A DNA stretch of 64,000 bases from Limosilactobacillus caecicola (GTDB taxonomy: Bacteria; Bacillota; Bacilli; Lactobacillales; Lactobacillaceae), in contig NZ_CALPCI010000002.1 in assembly GCF_943192935.1 (NCBI RefSeq), positions 124,001 through 188,000 of the forward strand, given 5' to 3'. This document shows, piece after piece, positions 34,444 through 42,016 of the stretch; within the stretch, counting starts at the first letter, position 1; each line of letters starts with the position of its first letter. Below the pieces are notes generated by a model. It had not been told where the DNA came from. It saw only the letters and a program-made list of their open reading frames with translations, and searched no databases. A program made the translations under genes and the position numbers.

Positions 34444-35019
34444 ATGAACAAAGAACGGTTAGCGGCATTTGCGGATGCCGTCCTCGCGATTATTATTACA
34501 ATTCTTGTTTTGGAATTAGAGAAGCCAGCGCACCTGACTATTGAAGGTTTCCTCGACCTCTGGCCAAATTACTTGGCTTACGCCATTTCTTTCTTTTGGT
34601 TAGGAGCGATGTGGATTAACATGCACAACAGTTGGTACCGGGTCAAGCGGATTACCACCGGAACACTGTGGGCCACTTTAATTGTCCTATTTTTTTCATC
34701 ATTATTTCCTTATGCAACGAGTATCGTCTCGACCAACTATAACAATAAGATGGCCCAAATTTTTTACGGAATTATCGTGCTCTTAATTACGTTTGCCAAT
34801 GCTAATATGTACGCTTCGGTGGTCAAAGCGGATCAACGGGTCTCGCTGGGCGAATGGATCAAACAAGAACACCGTGGTTGGACTGTCCTTGATATCATCA
34901 TTAAAGTGCTGGGCTTGATTCTTGCGGCAACCGTGTACCCACCGGCCATGCTGTATTCGGTGTTAATCACCTTGTTATTCCTCGTCATCCCAAACCAAGT
35001 TAAACATATGGAGCGGTAA
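34444..35019 (+). CDS. TMEM175-family membrane protein
   Basis: 191 residues, about six helices. First helix RLAAFADAVLAIIITILVLE carries the family pattern (usually R..AFSDAVFAI..TLLVLEL), with FAD in place of FSD, the motif of the pore helix. Also YAISFFWLGAMWINMHNSW (W..H element of helix 3). Bacterial TMEM175 proteins are tetrameric potassium channels. The Ser-to-Ala change may alter selectivity. GGAGGAG precedes the ATG. The stop is 1 bp before the LysR gene, so they are co-transcribed. Confidence 0.82.
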   Translation: MNKERLAAFADAVLAIIITILVLELEKPAHLTIEGFLDLWPNYLAYAISFFWLGAMWINMHNSWYRVKRITTGTLWATLIVLFFSSLFPYATSIVSTNYNNKMAQIFYGIIVLLITFANANMYASVVKADQRVSLGEWIKQEHRGWTVLDIIIKVLGLILAATVYPPAMLYSVLITLLFLVIPNQVKHMER

Positions 35020-35020
35020 C

Positions 35021-35908
35021 ATGTTTTCTCAAATGCAATACTTTATTGCCGTCGTGGACCAGCACAACTTTACCCGGGCGGCGGAACAATGTCATATTTC
35101 GCAATCAGCGATTTCTCAGCAGATTAAAGAATTGGAAACGACGATCGGCGTTCAATTATTAGACCGCCATGGTCGGAGCTTCGATGTGACGCCGGCTGGT
35201 CAATATTTTTACCAACACGCGCAAGCAATTGTGCAACAAACTAACCAGCTGGTTGAAGAAACCCAAAAGTTAGCTCAAGAACAAAAGGAACGCTATGTAT
35301 TACGGCTTGGTTACTTAGCGAACTTTGGGACCCAAGAATTTTTGCAGGCCGTGGCCCAATTTTCAAAGCAGTATCCCGACGTGCGGGTGCAAATTACTAG
35401 CGGCATGCATGAGAAGCTGTTTGAGTTGTTACGCACGGACCAAATTGATTTAGATTTTGCGGATCAACGGCGGGCACTGTCAGATGAGTATCAAAATGAA
35501 TTTTTGACCGAAACAGAGTTTACAGTGGTGGTACCGCAGGGACGCTATCTTGATAAGCAAAAGCTAACGACGGCAGAACTTGCTGACCTGCCATGCATTT
35601 TAGTTGTGGGCACCGCCCAAGAAGCCCAGGAAGAGCAGTATTATCGGGACGTGCTGGGTGTGCAAAGTAGCTTTTTGACCGCTACCACTTTTGACGAAGC
35701 CCAAATGATGGTGGCGGCTGGCCAGGGCTATTTAATTGCGAATGGCCGGACCCAGGGCCAGGTTAACCAGCAGATTAACCAAGTGCTTCCTTTGTATAAT
35801 GGAGAAATGCCTTTACACCAAAGTTATTATGCTTACTGGAAACAAGATAATTCCGGTTATTATATCGAAAGTTTTGCCCAGATTTTAAAAGAACAGTTCA
35901 AATCGTAA
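35021..35908 (+). CDS. LysR-family regulator 1
   Basis: 295 residues. N-terminal helix-turn-helix MQYFIAVVDQHNFTRAAEQC then HISQSAISQQIKELE, and an effector-binding domain from about 90 (LRLGYLANFGTQEFLQAVAQ ...). Placed immediately upstream of genes whose promoters share ATAAG-type LysR boxes at 35955, 37936 and 38588, making it the probable activator. The inducer cannot be told from sequence. Confidence 0.9.
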   Translation: MFSQMQYFIAVVDQHNFTRAAEQCHISQSAISQQIKELETTIGVQLLDRHGRSFDVTPAGQYFYQHAQAIVQQTNQLVEETQKLAQEQKERYVLRLGYLANFGTQEFLQAVAQFSKQYPDVRVQITSGMHEKLFELLRTDQIDLDFADQRRALSDEYQNEFLTETEFTVVVPQGRYLDKQKLTTAELADLPCILVVGTAQEAQEEQYYRDVLGVQSSFLTATTFDEAQMMVAAGQGYLIANGRTQGQVNQQINQVLPLYNGEMPLHQSYYAYWKQDNSGYYIESFAQILKEQFKS

Positions 35909-35914
35909 ATTATG

Positions 35915-35954
35915 AAAACATCCAAGAGTCAACTTTGATTCTTGGATGTTTTTT
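35915..35954 (+). terminator. Terminator after lysR 1
   Basis: 13-bp arms AAAACATCCAAGA and TCTTGGATGTTTT, 12-nt loop, then TTTAT. Confidence 0.88.
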
Positions 35955-36019
35955 ATAAGTTTAACTTATTAATCCGATCGGTGATTGAAATTGGAAAATG
36001 GGTTGCATAAACCTAAAAT
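35955..36019 (+). promoter_or_regulatory. LysR-box promoter 1
   Basis: Palindrome ATAAGTTTAACTTAT (35955-35969) starts 36 bp before TTGGAA (35991-35996). Then a 17-bp spacer and TAAAAT (36014-36019). The box centre falls near -64, the standard LysR recognition position. Drives the SDR at 36066. Confidence 0.72.
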
Positions 36020-36065
36020 AAAACCATCGAAAGAATTTAATAACTAGTTAAGGAGATGGATGATA

Positions 36066-36902
36066 ATGAGGAAAACTTGGTTGATTACAGGGATTTCTAG
36101 TGGCTTTGGAAAGGCGTTGACGACTCAATTATTAGCGAAGGGTGATACTGTGATTGGGACGGTGCGGACTGAAAAACCGGACATTCAAGAATTAAAAAAG
36201 CAGTACCCAGAGACATTAGACGTCCAACACCTAGATGTGACTAATGTAGATGAAATTCGTCAAGTAGTAGCTGATGCCCAGGCAAATCATGACCGGATTG
36301 ATGTCTTAATTAACAATGCTGGTTATGGTCTCTTCGGGGCAGCCGAAGAATTAAGTGACCAGGATATTAATCAAATCCTGGCTACTGATTTGACCGGGTC
36401 CATTCAAATGATTCGGGCAGTGATTCCGGTAATGCGTCAACAAGGTGGCGGCCGTATTATCCAAATTTCTTCTTATGGTGGACAAGTCGCTTTCCCTGGT
36501 AATTCTCTTTACCATGCCGCCAAATTTGGCATTGAAGGTTTTTGCGAATCAGTGGCCCAGGAAGTGGTGCCATTTAACATTGGGGTGACCATTATTGAAC
36601 CAGGTGGTGCCCGGACCGAATTCCGTTATGGGAGTGCTCATGTAGCAAACTTGATGCCAGAATATGATGATACGCCAACCCATGCCTTCTTGAAAATGCT
36701 TGATCCCACGAATGGATTAGCGCCTGGTGATCCTGATAAGATGGCGACCCGGATTATCGAAACTGTTGACCAAGACCCGGCACCATTACACGTGGTCTTA
36801 GGTTCACAAGCATTGTCAGCAACTATTGATCGTTTAACCAAGCGCTTAGCTGAATATCAAGGAGAAACTGATTTAGCTGCTTCCACTGATATTAAGGATT
36901 AA
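36066..36902 (+). CDS. Classical SDR oxidoreductase
   Basis: 278 residues. TGISSGFG (cofactor loop), INNAGYGLFG (NNAG), catalytic ISSYGGQVAF and YHAAKFG (YxxxK). The family pattern, C-terminal length and EPGGARTEF resemble retinol/17-beta-type oxidoreductases often annotated 'SDR family oxidoreductase'. Substrate unknown. AAGGAG is 10 nt before this ATG; ATG at 36060 is an alternative with only 4 nt spacing. Own LysR-box promoter. Confidence 0.83.
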   Translation: MRKTWLITGISSGFGKALTTQLLAKGDTVIGTVRTEKPDIQELKKQYPETLDVQHLDVTNVDEIRQVVADAQANHDRIDVLINNAGYGLFGAAEELSDQDINQILATDLTGSIQMIRAVIPVMRQQGGGRIIQISSYGGQVAFPGNSLYHAAKFGIEGFCESVAQEVVPFNIGVTIIEPGGARTEFRYGSAHVANLMPEYDDTPTHAFLKMLDPTNGLAPGDPDKMATRIIETVDQDPAPLHVVLGSQALSATIDRLTKRLAEYQGETDLAASTDIKD

Positions 36903-36999
36903 GAAAATAAGTAAGGAAGCTAGCTAGCTAGCGTTGTCTCATTACTAAATGATTATGATAGGACATATAGTAACGTTGGAAAACAAGGAGTTGAAAATA

Positions 37000-37851
37000 A
37001 TGAAACAAAATGTAGTAGTTTTATTTGGTAGTGGAGCGATTGGTGAAGCAATTGCACGACGAGTTAGTGCGGGCAAGCAATTATTATTAGCTGATTATAA
37101 TGAAGATAATTTGAAAAATGTCCAAAAGCGCCTTCAAGAAGCTGGCTTTAATGTTGATGCCATCAGAGCTGATCTTTCTTCGCGAGATTCAATTCAAGCA
37201 GTTGTTAAGAAAGCACAATCACTTGGTGAAATTCAACATTTGATCAATGCTGCGGGAGTCTCTCCTTCGCAAACGACTCCAGAACAGGTTTTAAAGGTTG
37301 ATCTCTATGGGACCTCAGTATTGATTGAAGAGTTTGGTAAGGTGATGGCTGAAGGTGGCAGTGCAGTGATCATTTCATCTCAATCCGGTCATCGTCTACC
37401 TGCGTTAGGTACTGAAATTGATCAACAATTAGCAACAACGCCCACTGAGCAGTTATTAGACTTGGATGTCTTACAACCGGATGTGATTAAAGATTCTTTA
37501 GCCGCTTACCAATATGCTAAACGGCAAAATGTTCTTCGCGTGGCTGCTGAATCAGTGAAGTGGCAGGAACGTGGCGCACGAATTAATGTTATTTCACCAG
37601 GAATTATCATGACCCCATTGGCCCTTGATGAATTAAATGGGCCACGTGGCGCCGGTTATAAAAGGATGTTTGAATCCATGGTTACTAAGCGCCCAGGGAC
37701 ACCAGATGAAATTGGTGAATTAGCGGAATTCCTCTTGAGTGATAAGTCTGCCTTTATCACTGGAACTGATATTTTAATTGATGGTGGAGTGACTGCTCAG
37801 TATTGGTATGGTAACGTCAGTGAAGTGCGGGACTCCGGTAAAGCAAACTGA
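37000..37851 (+). CDS. SDR oxidoreductase with GSGAIG cofactor loop
   Basis: 283 residues. The N-terminal VVVLFGSGAIGEAIARRV has GSGAIG in place of the usual TGxxxGIG. AAGVS replaces NNAG, and YQYAKRQ gives YxxxK. SPGIIMTPLA and FITGTDILIDGGV complete the fold. AAGGAG 9 nt before 37000 fixes the start over the frame opening at 36949. A half LysR box (ATAAGTA, 36907) and TATAGT (36966) show the same 59-bp spacing as the three neighbours, though no good -35 exists. More AT-rich than average. Confidence 0.8.
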   Translation: MKQNVVVLFGSGAIGEAIARRVSAGKQLLLADYNEDNLKNVQKRLQEAGFNVDAIRADLSSRDSIQAVVKKAQSLGEIQHLINAAGVSPSQTTPEQVLKVDLYGTSVLIEEFGKVMAEGGSAVIISSQSGHRLPALGTEIDQQLATTPTEQLLDLDVLQPDVIKDSLAAYQYAKRQNVLRVAAESVKWQERGARINVISPGIIMTPLALDELNGPRGAGYKRMFESMVTKRPGTPDEIGELAEFLLSDKSAFITGTDILIDGGVTAQYWYGNVSEVRDSGKAN

Positions 37852-37935
37852 AATTTATCATTCTCGGAGATTGGGCATTAGCGTGGTCTCTTTTTTATCG
37901 CAACAATATCTTAAATCCCACTTAGTCGCTATCTG

Positions 37936-38000
37936 ATAAGTAAAACTTATTTAGTTAACAAGTAACTGGAATTGGTTCGCTTCAACCTGCTAGCTATAAT
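37936..38000 (+). promoter_or_regulatory. LysR-box promoter 2
   Basis: ATAAGTAAAACTTAT (37936-37950) starts 36 bp before TTGGTT (37972-37977). Then a 17-bp spacer and TATAAT (37995-38000). Confidence 0.75.
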
Positions 38001-38030
38001 AAAGTCAATCAAGTAAAGGAAGAAATTAGG

Positions 38031-38588
38031 ATGAGCGTCTTTGAGCAAATACGAAATGGTCAGGCATATAATATTAAGGATGAAGATTATCAGCGTGAAG
38101 TTCATGGTGAAATTAATCGTTCACGAGATCTTAACTTCTTGATTAATCAAACTCGACCAAGTGATACTGAACAATTGAACAAGTTAGAAGAACAACTGTT
38201 AACGGCTGGCAAGCCAGAAGGAACTTTCTTGACCCCACCATTTCAAATTGATTGCGCAAGTCGATTGTTTCTCGGTAAGAATGTGTTTGCTAATCATGGT
38301 TTAACAGTCATGTCGTTGGGGTCAATCACCATTGATGATGGGGTAATGATGGGACCAGAAGTGGCACTGTTAACGGTTAATCATGAACCAAAAAATATTC
38401 GGGTGGTGAAAGCTGCTGAAATCCATATCAAATCAAATGCATGGATTGGTGCCCGGGCGATTATTCTTCCAGGGGTTACCATCGGTGAAAATGCTATTGT
38501 TGGCTCAGGTGCAGTCGTAACTCATGATGTTCCAGATAATGCTGTTGTTGTTGGCAGTCCTGCCCGGGTGATTAAGACTTTAGATTGA
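38031..38588 (+). CDS. Sugar O-acetyltransferase (maltose/galactoside type)
   Basis: 185 residues. The left-handed beta-helix hexapeptide part runs from about 70 ([20 protein letters not shown]) to the end ([20 protein letters not shown] in the form [20 protein letters not shown]). The catalytic His is in LLTVNHEP. An N-terminal alpha segment of Maa/LacA type ([17 protein letters not shown]) precedes it. It acetylates sugars or similar hydroxyls with acetyl-CoA. Under LysR-box promoter 2. Confidence 0.87.
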   Translation: MSVFEQIRNGQAYNIKDEDYQREVHGEINRSRDLNFLINQTRPSDTEQLNKLEEQLLTAGKPEGTFLTPPFQIDCASRLFLGKNVFANHGLTVMSLGSITIDDGVMMGPEVALLTVNHEPKNIRVVKAAEIHIKSNAWIGARAIILPGVTIGENAIVGSGAVVTHDVPDNAVVVGSPARVIKTLD

Positions 38589-38652
38589 TAAGCAAAAGTA
38601 ATTTAACTGATTACTAACAAGAATTGGTTTCTGCAAGTGTCCTAATTAAAAT
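38588..38652 (+). promoter_or_regulatory. LysR-box promoter 3
   Basis: ATAAGCAAAAGTAAT (38588-38602), a degenerate copy of the box, starts 36 bp before TTGGTT (38624-38629). Then a 17-bp spacer and TAAAAT (38647-38652). Confidence 0.65.
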
Positions 38653-38686
38653 AATAATTGAAAGCTAAGCAAAAGGAGATCTTACG

Positions 38687-39457
38687 ATGGCAACAAATAA
38701 GAATGCTCAGGAATATCACGAAAAAATGTTTCCTGGATATAAGTCAGACTTCTTAAGGACTGATCCAGAATTTATTGAACGCTTTGACAACTTTGCCTTT
38801 GATGAAGTCGTTAATCATGATGACGTTGATGATCGAACTCGGTTCATGTCAATTTTAGCGACGTTGCTGGGGTGTCAGGGAATTGATGAATTTAAGGCAA
38901 TGCTTCCGGCAGCCCTTAATTTTGGTGTTAAACCAGTTGAGATCAAAGAGATTGTTTACCAAGCAGTTGCTTATTTAGGAATCGGACGGGTCTTTCCATT
39001 TTTGAAGGCTACTAATGAAGTCTTTGAAAAGCAGGGAATCAAGTTACCACTAGAAAAACAAGCAACCACAACGACTGAGGATCGTCTGGCAGCTGGACAA
39101 CAGGCCCAAGTAGACATTTTCGGTGACGTGATGAAAGACTTTTGGAAATCTGGTGACCCTGAAAGTCAACACATTAACTACTGGTTAACTGACAATTGTT
39201 TTGGTGATTACTATACCCGTAAAGGCCTGAATTACACAGAACGTGAATTAATGACCTTCTGCTATTTGTCAGCCCAAGGTGGTGTGGAACCACAATTAAT
39301 CTCACACGCGAAGGCTAATCTGCGTAATGGTAATGATAAACAATTTTTGATTAACATTATTTCACAAAACATTCCCTATATTGGTTATCCGCGCAGTTTA
39401 AATGCGTTACGGTGTGTCAATGAAGCTGCAAAGGCAATGGAGGAACAACATGACTGA
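38687..39457 (+). CDS. Carboxymuconolactone decarboxylase family protein, two domains
   Basis: 256 residues made of two CMD (AhpD-like) domains. Domain 1: DDRTRFMSILATLLGCQGID ... EIKEIVYQAVAYLGIGRVFP. Domain 2: NYTERELMTFCYLSAQGGVE ... NIISQNIPYIGYPRSLNAL. The CxxC of peroxidase-type AhpD is absent. Such proteins in lactobacilli accompany quinone/aldehyde stress genes. Start supported by AAAGGAG. First gene of a run including 39450, 39841 and perhaps 40528. Confidence 0.85.
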   Translation: MATNKNAQEYHEKMFPGYKSDFLRTDPEFIERFDNFAFDEVVNHDDVDDRTRFMSILATLLGCQGIDEFKAMLPAALNFGVKPVEIKEIVYQAVAYLGIGRVFPFLKATNEVFEKQGIKLPLEKQATTTTEDRLAAGQQAQVDIFGDVMKDFWKSGDPESQHINYWLTDNCFGDYYTRKGLNYTERELMTFCYLSAQGGVEPQLISHAKANLRNGNDKQFLINIISQNIPYIGYPRSLNALRCVNEAAKAMEEQHD

Positions 39458-39821
39458 TCGCGATGAAATTATTGGTTTATACCGGAAAGAAAACGAAGCC
39501 ATGGTTGCTAAAGATGTGGTGACTTTAAACCGCATTTTAGCGCCATCGATGAAATTACAGCACATGACAGGCTATGTTCAACCCAAAATGGAATGGATTG
39601 ACCAAATCCAAAATGGTGAAATGAAGTATTTCTCTTCTACTGAAGAAAATATTACCGACATCAAAATTGATGGTGATCGGGCAAGATTGACTGGTCAAAA
39701 TCGGGTTAAAGCTAGTGTATGGGGGAGTGGAGTTTCAACTTGGCCCCTGCAGATGAAAATGGAATTTGCCAAGGATAATGGCCATTGGATCATTACGAAT
39801 CAAATTGCCAGCATGTATTAA
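39450..39821 (+). CDS. NTF2/SnoaL-like (DUF4440-type) protein
   Basis: 123 residues. IIGLYRKENEAMVAKDVVTL then LQHMTGYVQPKMEWIDQIQN and VSTWPLQMKMEFAKDNGHWI fit the cone-shaped NTF2 fold. Starts inside the end of the CMD gene (8-bp overlap) with GGAGG just before, so translation is coupled. Members bind or transform small hydrophobic ligands; specific function unknown. Confidence 0.75.
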   Translation: MTDRDEIIGLYRKENEAMVAKDVVTLNRILAPSMKLQHMTGYVQPKMEWIDQIQNGEMKYFSSTEENITDIKIDGDRARLTGQNRVKASVWGSGVSTWPLQMKMEFAKDNGHWIITNQIASMY

Positions 39822-39840
39822 TAATGAGGAGGAATTAACA

Positions 39841-40449
39841 ATGAAAAATGTCTTAATTATTGGCGCTACCGGAACTCTTGGAACTGCGGCTACCCAAGCG
39901 ATTTTGGCAGGAACGGATGATCAGCTAACTTTGTTTGCACGGTCCGCGAACCGGATCAACGTTACTGATCCAGATCGGGAAAAGGTGATCTCAGGGAATG
40001 TGATGAACGACGCTGATTTAGACGCAGTTTTAGCAGGACAGGATGCGGTTTTTGCAGCTTTAAGTGGTAACCTGGGGGCGTTTGCGGAAAAAATCGTGAC
40101 TGCGATGAACCGTAACGGCGTAAAGCGGCTAGTTTTCATTACTTCAATGGGAATTTACAACGAAATTCCTGCTTCAATTGGAGCTAGTGGGAACCTGCAA
40201 AACAATCCGATATTACGGTCATACCGCGAAGCGGCAGATGTGATTGAAGCCTCAGGCCTCGATTACACAATTATTCGTCCCGGCTGGTTTGCTGGTGGAC
40301 CGGTTAATTATGAGGTCACCCACAAGGGAGAACCATTTGGGGGTCACGATGTCTCAGTCAGTTCCATTGCTGATTTAGTCAAGCGGTTGGTGGATGATGA
40401 CCAACTTTACGTGCATGACAGTGTCGGCATTAATACTCCGCAAAATTAA
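39841..40449 (+). CDS. NAD(P)-binding NmrA-like protein 1
   Basis: 202 residues. Rossmann motif LIIGATGTLG (GxxGxxG), then a VISGNVMND acidic region and YTIIRPGWFAGG near the C-terminus. Atypical SDR family, lacking a standard YxxxK; often a quinone or flavin reductase or redox sensor. AGGAGG precedes the ATG. It is 19 bp after the NTF2-like gene. Two further homologues lie at 46061 and 55477. Confidence 0.83.
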   Translation: MKNVLIIGATGTLGTAATQAILAGTDDQLTLFARSANRINVTDPDREKVISGNVMNDADLDAVLAGQDAVFAALSGNLGAFAEKIVTAMNRNGVKRLVFITSMGIYNEIPASIGASGNLQNNPILRSYREAADVIEASGLDYTIIRPGWFAGGPVNYEVTHKGEPFGGHDVSVSSIADLVKRLVDDDQLYVHDSVGINTPQN

Positions 40450-40462
40450 TCTTTTATGACAC

Positions 40463-40493
40463 TTGACTTTGAGTGCACTAGAAGGTTTATATT
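40463..40493 (+). promoter_or_regulatory. MerR-type promoter C (19-bp spacer)
   Basis: TTGACT (40463-40468), 19-bp spacer, TATATT (40488-40493). The spacer carries CTTTGAGTGCACTAGAAG, almost palindromic around TGCA. Upstream of the Zn-dependent dehydrogenase. Confidence 0.8.
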
Positions 40494-40527
40494 ATGAGCG
40501 ATAAATTTTTGCAAAGGAGCGAGATTG

Positions 40528-41565
40528 ATGAAAGCAGCTGTATTTATGGAACCGGGCAAGATGGAGGTTCACGAAGTTGAAAAGCCAACGATTCAAAAGC
40601 CAACTGACGCGATTTTAAAGATCGTCCGGGCTTGTGTCTGTGGATCTGATTTATGGTGGTACCGGGGAATTGCTGACCGTGAACATGGATCATTAGTTGG
40701 TCACGAAGCAATCGGAATTGTCGAAGAAGTCGGCGCAGACGTTAAGGACGTCAAGCCCGGTGACTTCGTCATTGCCCCATTTACCCACGGGTGTGGTCAT
40801 TGTGCCGCTTGTTTGGCCGGCTTTGATGGTAATTGTATGAACCAAGAAGCTGGTGGTAATGGTGGTTACCAAGGTGAATACTTACGGTTCACCAATGCCA
40901 ACTGGGCCTTGGTCAAAATTCCTGGTCAACCAAGTGACTACTCTGATGAACAGTTAAATGACCTCCTGACGTTAGCAGATGTTATGGCGACTGGCTACCA
41001 TGCAGCCGCCAGTGCTGAAGTTAAAGAAGGTGACACGGTAGCTGTCATTGGTGATGGTGCCGTCGGCCTGTGTGGGGTGATTGGTGCTAAACTACGGGGC
41101 GCTAAGCGGATTATTTCCCTGAGCCACCACGAAGACCGTGCCAAACTAGCCAAGGAATTCGGTGCTACTGACATCGTTGCTGAACGTGGTGACGATGCGG
41201 TCAAGAAAGTAATGGAATTGACTGATGGCAATGGTGTTGACGCGGTTCTCGAATGTGTCGGTGCCGTTTCAGCGATTGAACAAGCTGGTCAATTGGCCCG
41301 GCCAGGTGCCATTGTTGGTCGGGTTGGGGTTCCCCAAACTGAACCATCATCCAACACCCTGTTCTGGAAGAACATTGGCCTGCGTGGTGGAATTGCTTCA
41401 GTCACGACCTATGACCGTCAAGTTCTTTTGGACGCAGTTTTAAAGGGAGAAATTCATCCAGGTCACGTCTTCACGAAGCGCTTCAACTTAGATGACATCC
41501 AACAGGCTTATGAGGCCATGGATAAGCGGGAAGCAATTAAGTCGCTCGTGATTGTTAGTGAATAA
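40528..41565 (+). CDS. Zn-dependent medium-chain alcohol dehydrogenase
   Basis: 345 residues. CVCGSDLWWY (catalytic-Zn Cys), GHEAIGIVEEVG, structural-Zn cluster GCGHCAACLAGFDGNC (about 90-105), and VIGDGAVGLCGVIGAKL (NAD site). Resembles class III/IV threonine-type and alcohol dehydrogenases that reduce aldehydes. AAAGGAG 8 nt before fixes the ATG. Preceded by MerR promoter C, in line with AdhR-like aldehyde control known in other firmicutes. Confidence 0.87.
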   Translation: MKAAVFMEPGKMEVHEVEKPTIQKPTDAILKIVRACVCGSDLWWYRGIADREHGSLVGHEAIGIVEEVGADVKDVKPGDFVIAPFTHGCGHCAACLAGFDGNCMNQEAGGNGGYQGEYLRFTNANWALVKIPGQPSDYSDEQLNDLLTLADVMATGYHAAASAEVKEGDTVAVIGDGAVGLCGVIGAKLRGAKRIISLSHHEDRAKLAKEFGATDIVAERGDDAVKKVMELTDGNGVDAVLECVGAVSAIEQAGQLARPGAIVGRVGVPQTEPSSNTLFWKNIGLRGGIASVTTYDRQVLLDAVLKGEIHPGHVFTKRFNLDDIQQAYEAMDKREAIKSLVIVSE

Positions 41566-41601
41566 TGGTGGAAATACCATCGTGGATTAGTTTAATTAGC
41601 T

Positions 41602-41635
41602 AAAGAAGGTGCCAAACGGGCACCTTCTTTATTTT
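41602..41635 (+). terminator. Terminator after Zn-dehydrogenase
   Basis: AAAGAAGGTGCC and GGCACCTTCTTT around AAACG, then ATTTT. Confidence 0.9.
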
Positions 41636-41660
41636 GATTATAAAACCATGAGAATATCCA

Positions 41661-41689
41661 TTGACAAATTAAAAATTAGTGAGTATTAT
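41661..41689 (+). promoter_or_regulatory. Promoter of T-box leader
   Basis: TTGACA (41661-41666), 17-bp spacer, TATTAT (41684-41689). An overlapping TATAAT at 41687 would give a 20-bp spacer. Confidence 0.7.
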
Positions 41690-41696
41690 AATGGAA

Positions 41697-41967
41697 AATT
41701 AATCACAAACAAAAACAGAGCACAGGAACTGATGGTTAATTGCTGGCAGCAGAGACTTCGCGGATGGTGAAAGCGGGGCGCGGGATTAATTATCGAATCA
41801 CCTGGAAGTTGGTGGCTGAAATCAGTAGGCCAACCTGGGTTATCGCCCATTATCCTGATCACAGATTTATGTCTGGATAAGGTGGAGAATTATTTCTCCA
41901 TGAAAAAAGGTGGTACCACGGTTCAATCGTCCTTTGAGTATTGATGATACTTAGAGGACGTTTTTTG
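41697..41967 (+). ncRNA. T-box riboswitch (tRNA-sensing leader)
   Basis: Conserved T-box AAGGTGGTACCACG (41907-41920). A stem I with GATGGTGAAAGC (41763-41774) as distal loop element. Terminator arms CGTCCTTTGAGTA (41928-41940) and TACTTAGAGGACG (41948-41960) precede six T. The specifier should lie on the 3' side of stem I, around GTTGGTGGC (41808-41816); the exact codon is not fixed (TTG and TGG are both possible). It would raise expression of the downstream aminotransferase when its amino acid's tRNA is uncharged. Confidence 0.9.
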
Positions 41968-42016
41968 TTTGCAAGCTAATTTGATGAAGCAATTATGTTT
42001 TTGAGGAGGAATGATT

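Noticed and set aside
36915-36932. GCTAGCTAGCTAGC repeat before the 37000 gene as an operator or recombination site.
   Set aside because: A simple tetranucleotide run with no second copy; it may just be slippage.
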